Source of the DNA: Bacteroides timonensis | GTDB taxonomy: Bacteria > Bacteroidota > Bacteroidia > Bacteroidales > Bacteroidaceae | NCBI RefSeq assembly: GCF_000513195.1 | Contig: NZ_CBVI010000012.1 | Location: 62,001-126,000 of the forward strand | Direction: 5' to 3' | Length of the DNA: 64,000 bases | Shown: in pieces, positions 1-8,489 of the stretch | Numbering within the stretch: the first letter of the stretch is position 1 | Layout: every line of letters begins with the position of its first letter | Made by a program: the position numbers and the translations under genes | Notes under the pieces: model-generated | What the model saw: the letters and a program-made list of their open reading frames with translations, nothing else | Database searches by the model: none | What the model was told of the DNA's origin: nothing

Positions 1-2625
1 AAAAGAAGGTTGTATTTTCAAATCACCTACATTATAACGTCCTACTCCGATTTCAGGCGGATACGCTTCTGCATCTTCTACCGGATGTCCTCCTTTCACG
101 AGTAAATTTACATCATGGAACTGTACATTCTTAATATACCCGGTATGCTGGCCATTTGGCAAACGGAACGTCAGGCCTCCTTCCACAACTTCTGTATCCG
201 GCAGTTTGAAACCTGCAATGATGGGAGTTGCCGTATTTTGAGAGCCATCGTATGCTTTCCAGCGATCTCCCCGGAAAGAACTTCCACCATAAACCTCATC
301 AATGTCTACTCCATAAATCACAATATTCTCCACTTGCCCGATATCAGAGTTAATCACCAACAACTCTTTACGTACACTTCCATTTTCCGTGAATGTAAAA
401 GGAGCGACGTCAGCACCCAACACACGGCCTCTATTGGATATAGATATGAAGAACGGAGCACGCGTACGATGCATCACCGAACGGGAATGTATCGGTCCTG
501 TCTTTCCACTATTCAGATAGACATTTTTTATATGTCCGCCATCATTGGTAGATATAGAGAAACCTGCTTTATTGGCACCTAGTACATAAATATTATCCAC
601 ATATAAATCCTGAATATCATCCGCTGTTTCCGAACCTATCTGGAACAGGTTACAATTGGTATCTCCAACTATATTGCGTACCATATAGTTACGTGCCGGA
701 CGGGTAAAACCTAATGAACAATCCGAACCCGGTTTCACAATATCATCCGAACTGACACGCGAATAAATGTTCGTCACCGTTACATCATTACATGCCATAA
801 AGTCGTAAATATCACGGGCATTCCGGGTATTATGTTTGGCAAAATAGGTATCATGCACATGAATACCATCAGTACCTGTAGCCAACAAAACAAAATGCCC
901 TCCCTGATCTATATGCAGCATATTGCTGACATCATAATTCTTCCGATTATCCGTATCTATATAGCAGGGCTCATCTTTTTGTGGATCATACCACATATCT
1001 TTACCTATATTCCAGCCTCCAATTTCAATATTGGTACAAAGTTTCAAAGAGAACATTTTGTCGCAACGTTTCTCGGGAGCATTATTCATTACTTTATCAG
1101 AAGTAACCAGATTACCATTACCCGTAATACGGCCTGTACCCACGATCTTCACATTATCAATGCGTTCTCCAAAGAACATTGCATTACGGAAAAATGTATG
1201 TCCCACATCCTGCTTCGTCAGATAGTTTTCCGGATCGGCATAAGGGCGAGGATCGGTAGGAGAAAGTCCCGAACGGTAAGCCCGGTCACTAAACCAGGTC
1301 GTTTCCGGCACATCACCACCCGGAAGTCCCTGAATTGTGGCATCTGCATCCAGATGCAGCCAGACATTGCTCAACAGATGAACCGTCCTCACATTATAGG
1401 TACCTGCCGTGAATCGCAGAATACCCCCACCCAACTTATTCATCTCTTTAATAGCTTTGTTAATGATTTCCGTATCGTCTGCTATTCCATCTCCTTTTAC
1501 TCCCGTAGTCTTGATATCCTGCAAACCGGAATAGAACCAAGCTATATTTGATTCGCCCTGATTATCTCCTCCTTTCACAAGTAATTTAAAAGCATACAGT
1601 TGATTAGAATTCAACCGACCGACGGCAGCAAAATCATCATCCGGTAATATCTCCGTTCTTACAGGTTTCCAAGTCTTTCCCCTATCCTCAGATAATAACA
1701 AAGTCACAGATTCCGCATTACGAGGAGTTGTCCAGTAGAAAGAAGTGAATGATAAATCCCAATCTTTTTTATACGTAAATGCCCGCAAGGGAGTACGGGT
1801 AAAATCGGCAACGGTCGTCACACCTTCAAAAGTTGCAATGGCAATCGGACTATGCAAGACTTCAGGTTGAGAGGTTATATAATCAGCCTCGAATGTATAG
1901 TTCCCCTTTTCCGGTATTGCCACTCCACGGAAACAAAGACGGATATCAGGTCCGTTAGAGGGACGGAAATCCAAATCTTTAAAGATCAACAGAGTGCCAT
2001 TCTTCCCATCTTTACGTATTTCCACATCTCCAACTTTTTTATAAGAATAGTTGGTTCCGGTTCTTCCGATAGACTGCTTAGGCAAATCACGGAGAATTAC
2101 TTCTCCACGACCTATTACATTTACCGTTGTATTATCCAACGTTATGTCAATACCTTCCGGTACGCGGATTGTAGCAGTAGTCATCGGACTACGTTGTCCT
2201 GCATAGAAATCAAGTGTCAGATTTCCCGCAGTCTTTATAGTAAATGCAGTACGATCTAACTTAATCAGAGGCGGCAATGCCCCTTTACGTATCCCCACAG
2301 ACAAACGCTTTTTAGAAGATGATTGCAAATAATCGCCATTAGCGGGGAAACCTTCCGTTTTCTCCTGTCCGGTAGAAGTAAAAAGACGATAAACGCCAGA
2401 ACCGGAATGAAACAATTGCTCTTTCAAAGCTTCAACTGAGGGCAAAGTGGAGCTTAACCCTGCATTCTCGGGAGTGTCTACAGTATAACGATTGGTAGTA
2501 CCTTCAAACAATAATAAAGAGTCACGCGTTAGTTGCCAGGGATACAATTCACCTGCCTGTATATTTGTTCCTGCCACTCCCAGCAGCAAAAGAACAAGAA
2601 AAGTTTTTAATAGTATAAACTTCAT
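1..2625 (-). CDS. GH28/pectate-lyase-like right-handed beta-helix protein, secreted (3' end outside window)
   Basis: The reading frame is open from 2625 to the left edge, about 875 residues, with no stop, so the C-terminus is missing. A start at 2625 gives a classical signal peptide (MKFILLKTFLVLLLLGVAG). An in-frame ATG at 2646 would add seven residues and leave only 3 nt after the PL6 stop. The first 370 residues look like beta-sandwich or accessory domains. From about residue 376 the motif GDGIADDTEIINKAI, then GGGILRFTAGTY, marks the start of a pectate-lyase-3/GH28-type parallel beta-helix. An Asp pair (SSDDIVKPGSD) near residue 622 and the later QIGSE resemble GH28 active-site segments. 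It is probably a polysaccharide glycosidase or lyase acting in the periplasm or at the surface, co-transcribed with the upstream PL6 lyase. The substrate cannot be read from sequence. Confidence 0.8.
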   Translation of the reverse strand, partial: MKFILLKTFLVLLLLGVAGTNIQAGELYPWQLTRDSLLLFEGTTNRYTVDTPENAGLSSTLPSVEALKEQLFHSGSGVYRLFTSTGQEKTEGFPANGDYLQSSSKKRLSVGIRKGALPPLIKLDRTAFTIKTAGNLTLDFYAGQRSPMTTATIRVPEGIDITLDNTTVNVIGRGEVILRDLPKQSIGRTGTNYSYKKVGDVEIRKDGKNGTLLIFKDLDFRPSNGPDIRLCFRGVAIPEKGNYTFEADYITSQPEVLHSPIAIATFEGVTTVADFTRTPLRAFTYKKDWDLSFTSFYWTTPRNAESVTLLLSEDRGKTWKPVRTEILPDDDFAAVGRLNSNQLYAFKLLVKGGDNQGESNIAWFYSGLQDIKTTGVKGDGIADDTEIINKAIKEMNKLGGGILRFTAGTYNVRTVHLLSNVWLHLDADATIQGLPGGDVPETTWFSDRAYRSGLSPTDPRPYADPENYLTKQDVGHTFFRNAMFFGERIDNVKIVGTGRITGNGNLVTSDKVMNNAPEKRCDKMFSLKLCTNIEIGGWNIGKDMWYDPQKDEPCYIDTDNRKNYDVSNMLHIDQGGHFVLLATGTDGIHVHDTYFAKHNTRNARDIYDFMACNDVTVTNIYSRVSSDDIVKPGSDCSLGFTRPARNYMVRNIVGDTNCNLFQIGSETADDIQDLYVDNIYVLGANKAGFSISTNDGGHIKNVYLNSGKTGPIHSRSVMHRTRAPFFISISNRGRVLGADVAPFTFTENGSVRKELLVINSDIGQVENIVIYGVDIDEVYGGSSFRGDRWKAYDGSQNTATPIIAGFKLPDTEVVEGGLTFRLPNGQHTGYIKNVQFHDVNLLVKGGHPVEDAEAYPPEIGVGRYNVGDLKIQPSF

Positions 2626-2649
2626 ACCCAATAGTGTATTTCTCATAAA

Positions 2650-4056
2650 TTAGCGGTTCGTATTGATATGGTTTACATTCTCATTCACTGCCTTATACCA
2701 TGTCGGACCGACAGTAAAGATACAGGCATCTATCCGTTCTTTTTCCTTTTGTTCCAAACCGGAAGGCATGTCAATAGGTTTAAATCCTTCTCTCACCTGT
2801 TCATAAGAAACAGCTGAAAGGGCATTCTTATCAGAAAATGCCCACTGATTATCCAGCAATAAAAAACCGGGAAGTACTTCATCCGCTCTCACTATCTTTA
2901 ATTCAGGAGTTTGTCCTGCGAACAAATTATGGGCAAAACGAACATTACGGGGCATCTTTTCTCCGCGACCTGATCCTAACTCCAAAGAACTATTCAGAAA
3001 AGTATTATAAGCGATATCCACATTCTCTACCCGATGGTATGAAGTTAACGGTTCTTGCTTCACATCCGTTTCCACCGTAGGGCGTTCGTAGACTCCCACG
3101 CGCACCAACAGTCCAAATGACCTTACATCTTTAATATAATTATCGTAAACCGTATGTCCCTGATTAATGATACGAATACCGGCAGTTCCACGCAGATTAT
3201 GCCCTATAAATGTATTTGCCTCTATCACATTGTAATGTCCATGGCGACAAACCAGTCCTCCGGCAGATTCATAAAACAAGTTTCTGCGCAACACATTATG
3301 ACAGGACTTCACAGAAATAATCTCATTTTCCCCACTACACCTGAAGAAGACATTGTCCTCAACAATTGTCCGAGATTCCAACTGAGAAGACCAAGAGTGT
3401 CCGATACGAATAATTTCTGCTCCATTACCACCATAAGGCTGACGTTCGCCGAAAAAATTATGGTCTATCAGATGATTGTTCAAGTGGTTATCAGCACTTA
3501 GCCATACCTGTAGAACCAGTCCTCCTACCCGTTTATTAGCAAAATAGCAGTGGTCTATCCGGTTATTTGTTCCTCGTAATCCAACCCAGTATTCATCCCC
3601 TTCATTCGGTCGTTCGCCTTTTTGGGGGTCATTACACTCATCAATCACACAACGAGTCATCCGGCAATAAGATGCATATTCTCCTTTCTCCCTCTGAAAA
3701 TCAATCATATCATGCCCTATGGCCCACGCCTTATAAAAGAGTAAATCCTCCAGTTGCAGATACTCTCCATATATCTTCAGCCTTAACTTCCCCGAAACAA
3801 CAGCCCTTCCGGGATTCTCAGCCCGCCAGACAATCGGTTTACCGAAAACCCCTTTACCCGTAAAATGTATTTCTTCCAGATTATGATACGTTCCGTCTTT
3901 CAGTATGACGGCATCTCCCGGCTGTAAGTTTCCACCACCCAACAACTGTTTCATCGCCGGAACATCTTCCGGTGAAAATGTATACTCTTTGGCATTGGCA
4001 AAGAGTGACACTGTTAAAAGCAAAAGAACACAAAGTTTTTTCATCATGTTTTTCAA
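2650..4056 (-). CDS. PL6 family polysaccharide lyase (chondroitinase B / alginate lyase type)
   Basis: A 468-residue secreted protein with signal peptide (MKKLCVLLLLTVSLFANA). The whole chain fits PL6: a right-handed parallel beta-helix that cleaves uronic-acid polysaccharides by beta-elimination using a Ca2+-assisted Lys/Arg pair. The diagnostic segments GENEIISVKS (about residues 240-249) and CRHGHYN (about 269-275) are present. Lys of VKS and Arg of CRHG correspond to the catalytic Lys250 and Arg271 of chondroitinase B, and the Asn/Glu residues to the Ca2+ ligands. Length is typical for a single-domain PL6. The family includes alginate, dermatan-sulfate and related activities, and sequence reading alone does not decide between them. 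It is first in a minus-strand operon with the GH28-like gene. No SusC/SusD pair is visible inside the window. Confidence 0.88.
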   Translation of the reverse strand: MKNMMKKLCVLLLLTVSLFANAKEYTFSPEDVPAMKQLLGGGNLQPGDAVILKDGTYHNLEEIHFTGKGVFGKPIVWRAENPGRAVVSGKLRLKIYGEYLQLEDLLFYKAWAIGHDMIDFQREKGEYASYCRMTRCVIDECNDPQKGERPNEGDEYWVGLRGTNNRIDHCYFANKRVGGLVLQVWLSADNHLNNHLIDHNFFGERQPYGGNGAEIIRIGHSWSSQLESRTIVEDNVFFRCSGENEIISVKSCHNVLRRNLFYESAGGLVCRHGHYNVIEANTFIGHNLRGTAGIRIINQGHTVYDNYIKDVRSFGLLVRVGVYERPTVETDVKQEPLTSYHRVENVDIAYNTFLNSSLELGSGRGEKMPRNVRFAHNLFAGQTPELKIVRADEVLPGFLLLDNQWAFSDKNALSAVSYEQVREGFKPIDMPSGLEQKEKERIDACIFTVGPTWYKAVNENVNHINTNR

Positions 4057-4077
4057 TTAGAGTTTAAAATCACAGAG

Positions 4078-4085
4078 CAAATATA
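4078..4085 (-). promoter_or_regulatory. Candidate -7 box (TATATTTG) for the PL6 operon
   Basis: TATATTTG on the minus strand matches the Bacteroides -7 consensus TAnnTTTG and lies about 22 nt before the PL6 ATG. No clear -33 TTTG was found at the right spacing. Confidence 0.45.
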
Positions 4086-4194
4086 GATGATTAAAACATG
4101 AACGGAAATAGCCTCCTTCCCTCCAGAAGTAGTTTGAGAAGATTATTCAAAAGAATGGTACGTTTTTATAAACCTGAAGTGCAGATATAAAAAA

Positions 4195-4240
4195 ATCGTC
4201 CCCTTACATTGTGATTACAACGTAAGGGGACGACCCTTTT
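4195..4240 (-). terminator. Strong hairpin terminator after the OmpH-like gene
   Basis: An 11-bp perfect stem (CGTCCCCTTAC at 4197-4207 with GTAAGGGGACG at 4222-4232) encloses a 14-nt loop. An A-run on its left side reads as a U-run on the minus strand. It follows the OmpH-like stop by 20-60 nt. Confidence 0.75.
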
Positions 4241-4257
4241 CTAAAAATAGAAATTAT

Positions 4258-4869
4258 TTATTTCTTAGCCGGTGCCGGAGAAGAATATCTTGCATTCAAT
4301 CCGTCTACGATTTCTTTTGTAATATTATAGATGCTGTCAGCATACAACAGGTTATCAAAACCGGTATTGCTGATGATCATGCTGTATCCCTTTGTCTTAT
4401 TATACTCTTTCAGGAAAGCATTGATAGAATCACGCAATTGCAAGCTATTCTTTTCGTTTTCACTCATCAATTCTGACTGTAACTTATTGCTCAAAGCCTG
4501 CAAGTCTTGCTCCAGTTTAGCAATACGGTTGTATTCCTGCTGAGCTCTTTCCGGAGAAAGATACGCATTATTCTGATACTTCGTCTGGAATTCCTGTTTC
4601 TGCTTATCCAATTCCCGAGCTTTCTGGTTTATCGTCATGCGAACATTCTCACTCTTCTTGACCATACCTTCATTCAGATCGACGCAGAAATTATATTGTG
4701 CCAGAAGCGTGTCTATTTCAACATAAGCAATCTTCATTCCAGTAAGTTCTCCTGAAGCTTGTCCTGACGTAGTTGCCGTTTGACTATCAGCTTTACCTGT
4801 ACACTGAGAAAATAAAACGATAAGTGCAAGGGCAGCCAAACCGTTTACGAGGTAGTTCAATCTCTTCAT
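4258..4869 (-). CDS. OmpH/Skp-like periplasmic lipoprotein
   Basis: A 203-residue protein whose N-terminus (ALIVLFSQCTGK) is a lipoprotein signal with the lipobox Cys near residue 23. A 'MKIAYVEIDTLL' opening, a long charged coiled-coil (about residues 70-150, including KARELDKQKQEFQTKYQNN) and a C-terminal 'LYADSIYNITKEIVDGLN' follow the Skp/OmpH chaperone pattern. Skp proteins hold unfolded outer-membrane proteins in the periplasm. Lipid anchoring is a variation common in Bacteroidetes paralogues, so a chaperone role is inferred. The gene lies 29 nt downstream of the small membrane-protein gene and may share its promoter. Confidence 0.85.
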   Translation of the reverse strand: MKRLNYLVNGLAALALIVLFSQCTGKADSQTATTSGQASGELTGMKIAYVEIDTLLAQYNFCVDLNEGMVKKSENVRMTINQKARELDKQKQEFQTKYQNNAYLSPERAQQEYNRIAKLEQDLQALSNKLQSELMSENEKNSLQLRDSINAFLKEYNKTKGYSMIISNTGFDNLLYADSIYNITKEIVDGLNARYSSPAPAKK

Positions 4870-4898
4870 AACTTGTAAAAAATATAGTTTTAAAATTA

Positions 4899-5132
4899 TT
4901 AATTCATACTATCATTTAAGGCTTTTTCCAATTCGTCAATGGAGAAACGGGGTTTCTTCTGTGCTTCCCGGTCCTGCGACTGGACACACCCAATACCTCT
5001 CTCCCGCATTGCTTTATTACCGCTGACGTGCCCGTTCGGGAACTTTCCGCCTTTCACAAAAAAGACTTTTACACCTAATAATGCAATGCAAATAGCAACT
5101 ATTAACAAACTTATCAATACTGTATCGAGCAT
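4899..5132 (-). CDS. Small conserved single-pass membrane protein (77 aa)
   Basis: The N-terminal 25 residues (LDTVLISLLIVAICIALLGV) form one transmembrane helix. The remainder is basic and cytosolic or periplasmic, with GNKAMRERGIGCVQSQD followed by a short acidic C-terminal helix. I recognise the layout as a conserved Bacteroidales small protein but know no function. Two internal start codons at 5205 and 5160 belong to other frames and are not used. It precedes the OmpH-like gene on the same strand. Confidence 0.65.
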   Translation of the reverse strand: MLDTVLISLLIVAICIALLGVKVFFVKGGKFPNGHVSGNKAMRERGIGCVQSQDREAQKKPRFSIDELEKALNDSMN

Positions 5133-5212
5133 TTCTACTATTTTTGTAATACGAAAATAGACTGCATTTCAGCAAAATGAAAATAAAATTTTCTTTTGCA
5201 TTCAATTTGCTC

Positions 5213-5234
5213 TATTTTTGTGGGTGCAAATATA
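5213..5234. promoter_or_regulatory. Two opposed -7 boxes for divergent transcription (pepD and small membrane gene)
   Basis: TATTTTTG on the plus strand (5213-5220) and TATATTTG on the minus strand (5227-5234) both match TAnnTTTG and face away from each other with only 6 nt between them. The plus box precedes pepD by about 140 nt. The minus box precedes the 77-aa gene by about 95 nt. The -33 elements are weak. Confidence 0.4.
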
Positions 5235-5359
5235 GGGCTTTGTATGGACTAACCCACTTTTTTTACCATAAAAAAAGAGAAACGGTAATAAAATAGCCAA
5301 TTGATTTAACCATATTTAGCAATAAGAGGTTAAATACGAACATTCATAAAGGAATTAAT

Positions 5360-6820
5360 ATGGAAAAGAATGAACTGAAACCGGCAGGCGTTTTTCATTA
5401 TTTCGATGAAATCTGCCAAGTGCCGCGTCCTTCGAAGAAGGAAGAGAAAATGATTGCTTATCTGAAAGCATTCGGTGAGAAACATAAGTTGGAAACACTG
5501 GTTGACGAAGCCGGTAACGTCCTCATCAAAAAAACCGCTACACCGGGTATGGAGAACTGTAAGACCGTAGTGCTGCAATCTCACATCGACATGGTGTGCG
5601 AAAAGAACAACGATGTGCAGCACGACTTCCTCACCGACCCGATAGAAACCGTAATTGAAGGGGAATGGCTGAAAGCCAAAGGTACAACACTGGGAGCCGA
5701 CAACGGTATCGGCGTAGCCACTGAACTGGCTATCCTCGCCGATGACAGTATTCAACACGGACCTCTGGAATGTCTGTTTACGGTGGACGAAGAAACCGGA
5801 CTGACAGGTGCCTTCGCCCTGAAAAAAGGTTTCATGAACGGTGATATTCTGTTGAACCTCGACTCGGAAGATGAAGGAGAACTTTTTATCGGCTGCGCAG
5901 GAGGTATCGACTCCGTTGCAGAGTTTACATATAAAGAGGTAGACGTACCTGCCGGATACTTCTGCTGCAAGGTGCAGGTGAAAGGATTGAAAGGCGGACA
6001 CTCCGGTGGAGATATCCATTTGGGGCTCGGTAATGCCAATAAGATATTGAACCGTTTCCTGAGTCAGACTTTCCAGAAGTATGATATGTACTTGCGTGAA
6101 ATAGACGGTGGTAATCTGCGCAATGCCATTGCACGCGAAGCACACGCGGTTATCGCTATACCGGAAGACTACAAGCATGACCTGCGTGCCGATCTGAATA
6201 TTTTTGCGGCTGAAGTACAAGCTGAGTATACCGTAGTCGATCCGGGGCTGCAACTTATCTTAGAATCGGAAAACACCCGTGCGAAAGCCATCGACAAAGA
6301 TACTACGAAGCGTCTGCTGCAAAGCCTCTACGCTTGCCCTCACGGAGTGTATGCTATGAGCCAGGACATTCCCGGACTGGTAGAAACGTCTACAAACCTT
6401 GCATCCGTCAAGATGAAGCCGGGCAACATTATCCGCATCGAAACCAGCCAACGCAGTTCTACCGCCTCATCCAAGCAAGATATAGCCAATATGGTACGTA
6501 CCGTATTCGATATGGGCGATGCCAAAGTTACCTTCGGTGACGGCTATCCGGGTTGGAAACCTAATCCACACTCTGAAATACTGGAAATCGCTGTCGAGTC
6601 ATACAAACGTTTATTCGGTGTAGATGCCAAGGTGAAAGCTATCCATGCCGGACTGGAATGCGGTCTGTTCCTCGATAAGTACCCGACACTGGATATGATT
6701 TCCTTTGGTCCTACTTTGCAGGGTGTGCACTCTCCCGATGAACGGATGCTGATTCCTACAGTAGATAAGTTCTGGAAACACCTGCTGGATATCCTGGCTA
6801 ATGTTCCCGTAAAGAAATAA
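5360..6820 (+). CDS. pepD: Aminoacyl-histidine dipeptidase (M20 family, PepD)
   Basis: A 486-residue cytosolic metallopeptidase of the M20C type that hydrolyses Xaa-His and other dipeptides. Metal and catalytic segments are in order: QSHIDMVCEK (His/Asp, about residues 74-83), GADNGIG (bridging Asp, about 116), VDEETGLTGA (catalytic Glu pair, about 147), NLDSEDEG (about 172) and a C-terminal GVHSPDERM His. Length equals that of E. coli PepD (485). No signal peptide. It is transcribed alone, followed by an intergenic palindrome array. Confidence 0.93.
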   Translation: MEKNELKPAGVFHYFDEICQVPRPSKKEEKMIAYLKAFGEKHKLETLVDEAGNVLIKKTATPGMENCKTVVLQSHIDMVCEKNNDVQHDFLTDPIETVIEGEWLKAKGTTLGADNGIGVATELAILADDSIQHGPLECLFTVDEETGLTGAFALKKGFMNGDILLNLDSEDEGELFIGCAGGIDSVAEFTYKEVDVPAGYFCCKVQVKGLKGGHSGGDIHLGLGNANKILNRFLSQTFQKYDMYLREIDGGNLRNAIAREAHAVIAIPEDYKHDLRADLNIFAAEVQAEYTVVDPGLQLILESENTRAKAIDKDTTKRLLQSLYACPHGVYAMSQDIPGLVETSTNLASVKMKPGNIIRIETSQRSSTASSKQDIANMVRTVFDMGDAKVTFGDGYPGWKPNPHSEILEIAVESYKRLFGVDAKVKAIHAGLECGLFLDKYPTLDMISFGPTLQGVHSPDERMLIPTVDKFWKHLLDILANVPVKK

Positions 6821-6867
6821 CTCACATCCCTTATTCCTCTTATACGGATGGTTAAAGGGGAGCATGT

Positions 6868-6928
6868 AAAAGATGGCATCTTTTGATGTAAAAGATGCCA
6901 TCTTTCGTAACATAAGATGGCATCTTTT
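6868..6928. repeat. Tandem array of three 22-bp units with palindromic cores
   Basis: Near-palindromes AAAAGATGGCATCTTTT (6868), AAAAGATGCCATCTTTC (6890) and ATAAGATGGCATCTTTT (6912) start exactly 22 bp apart between pepD and the next gene. Each could form a hairpin in RNA or a two-fold protein site in DNA. The 239-nt gap otherwise shows nothing recognisable. Confidence 0.85.
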
Positions 6929-7058
6929 GCATAATAGCCTATAGAGATATAACTCCTTTCAATATACCATCGTCTCATCAAGGTAGTAAGATAAAAGCGA
7001 CAGATATAATAAAGCGACAGAAATACCGTTATTTAGTAAAACCTACAGAACGTACGGT

Positions 7059-8489
7059 ATGAAATCGAAAGCACTATACCTTATATATATATTCCCGATA
7101 CTTTTCCTGTTGTCCTTTGCCGCCTGCGACGACATGGATGATTATTCGTCCGACCCGAAGCATACACTTTGGTTCTCACAGGACACGCTGCGTATGGACA
7201 CCGTACTCACCGGCATTCCCACTTCCACCTGCCAACTGAAAGTTTACAATCCACATAAGAAGGCATTGCTGATATCTTCCATTATTCTTGCCGATGTCGG
7301 CAAATCCGGTTTCCGTATCAATGTGGATGGCATTAGGGGGGATCAATTCTCCGACATAGAAATTGCAGGAGAAGACAGCCTCTACATTTTTGTAGAAGCG
7401 ACTCTGCCTCAGCAGGACAATGCCGACATCAGGTTGATAAAAGACTCTATCCTCTTTCAACTGAATGGCATCCGGCAAGAAGTTAAGCTACGGGCGTATG
7501 CACAAGATGCTTTTACTTTCCGGGGGAAAGTAATCGAGAAAGATACATTGATAGCCTCCCAACGGCCGATATTGATTTATGACAGTATCAGTGTAGCTCC
7601 GGATGCGCACTTAACGCTGGCGGCAGGTACCCGCCTGTATTTCCACGGCAAGGCTGGAATGCAGGTACACGGACGCTTATCAGTGACAGGCAGTTTATCC
7701 GCCCCGGTCGTTTTCCGGGGAGATCGCACCGACCGTATGTTCCCTTATCTTCCTTACGACCGGTTACCGGGACAATGGGGCGGCATACGATTCTACAAGA
7801 GCAGTTACGAGAATCATCTTGTTTATGCAGACATTCATGGAGGAAGTTTCGGTATTCGCTGTGACTCTTCAATGACAGACCGCAGGAAACTGACACTGGA
7901 GTCTTCTATCATACGGCAGGTATCAGGCAATGGACTGGAGTTGACATCGTGCCAAGTGGTGGTAGGAAACAGTGAAATCAGTAATGCGGGAGAGAATTGC
8001 GTCAGTTTGTTAGGAGGAGATTATACATTCACTCACTGTACGCTGGCTAATTATTTCAGTTGGAACGTACGGAAAGGAACGACATTGCAAGTCTGGAATG
8101 AACAGGATGACATGGCCTATCCGCTTTCATCGGCTATCTTCCGTAACTGTATCATTGCAGGTTCGGGTACGGATGAAATCAACGGAGGACGCTCCAAGAA
8201 TGAGGGTATAGCTTTCAATTATTACTTCTCACACTGCCTCATCAACTCGGTGAAAGAAGAGAATGACAAGATAGTCAATGTGATTTGGGAGAAAGACGAT
8301 AACTTCTTGCTGATGGATAGCCGTACGCAGGAATACAGCTTTAGCCTCAATGAAAAGTCTAAAGCCATCAATTTAGGAAAGCAAGAAGATGCTATCGCTT
8401 ATCCGACAGACAGAAACGGGAACTCCCGACTACAAGATACAGCACCGGATGCGGGATGCTATGAGAAATCGGCTTCAAAAGATGAATAA
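7059..8489 (+). CDS. Beta-helix surface lipoprotein (choice-of-anchor-like C-terminus)
   Basis: A 476-residue lipoprotein: a hydrophobic signal ends in FAAC (lipobox Cys about residue 23), followed by an Asp-rich linker (DDMDDYSSD) typical of exported Bacteroides lipoproteins. Residues about 170-400 carry repeating short strands (HLTLAAGTRLYFHGKAG, GGIRFYKSS, NGLELTSCQVVVGNSEISNAG) of a right-handed parallel beta-helix. The end, 'YPTDRNGNSRLQDTAPDAG', matches the conserved close of choice-of-anchor-Q style beta-helix proteins. No catalytic residues recognised. Its stop overlaps the next gene's start, so the two are co-translated. Confidence 0.75.
   Translation: MKSKALYLIYIFPILFLLSFAACDDMDDYSSDPKHTLWFSQDTLRMDTVLTGIPTSTCQLKVYNPHKKALLISSIILADVGKSGFRINVDGIRGDQFSDIEIAGEDSLYIFVEATLPQQDNADIRLIKDSILFQLNGIRQEVKLRAYAQDAFTFRGKVIEKDTLIASQRPILIYDSISVAPDAHLTLAAGTRLYFHGKAGMQVHGRLSVTGSLSAPVVFRGDRTDRMFPYLPYDRLPGQWGGIRFYKSSYENHLVYADIHGGSFGIRCDSSMTDRRKLTLESSIIRQVSGNGLELTSCQVVVGNSEISNAGENCVSLLGGDYTFTHCTLANYFSWNVRKGTTLQVWNEQDDMAYPLSSAIFRNCIIAGSGTDEINGGRSKNEGIAFNYYFSHCLINSVKEENDKIVNVIWEKDDNFLLMDSRTQEYSFSLNEKSKAINLGKQEDAIAYPTDRNGNSRLQDTAPDAGCYEKSASKDE

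Noticed and set aside
832..1551. Long plus-strand open frame over the left end
   Set aside because: Antisense to the GH28-like gene, whose minus frame is open with a signal peptide and motifs. The plus translation is low-complexity and unlike any family.
5330..6253. 307-codon minus-strand frame opposite pepD
   Set aside because: Mirrors codon bias of pepD, which has all M20 motifs. No motif or start context on the minus strand.
6868..6928. CRISPR array
   Set aside because: Units are only 22 bp, palindromic and have no unique spacers. No cas genes in the window. The same applies to the other arrays.
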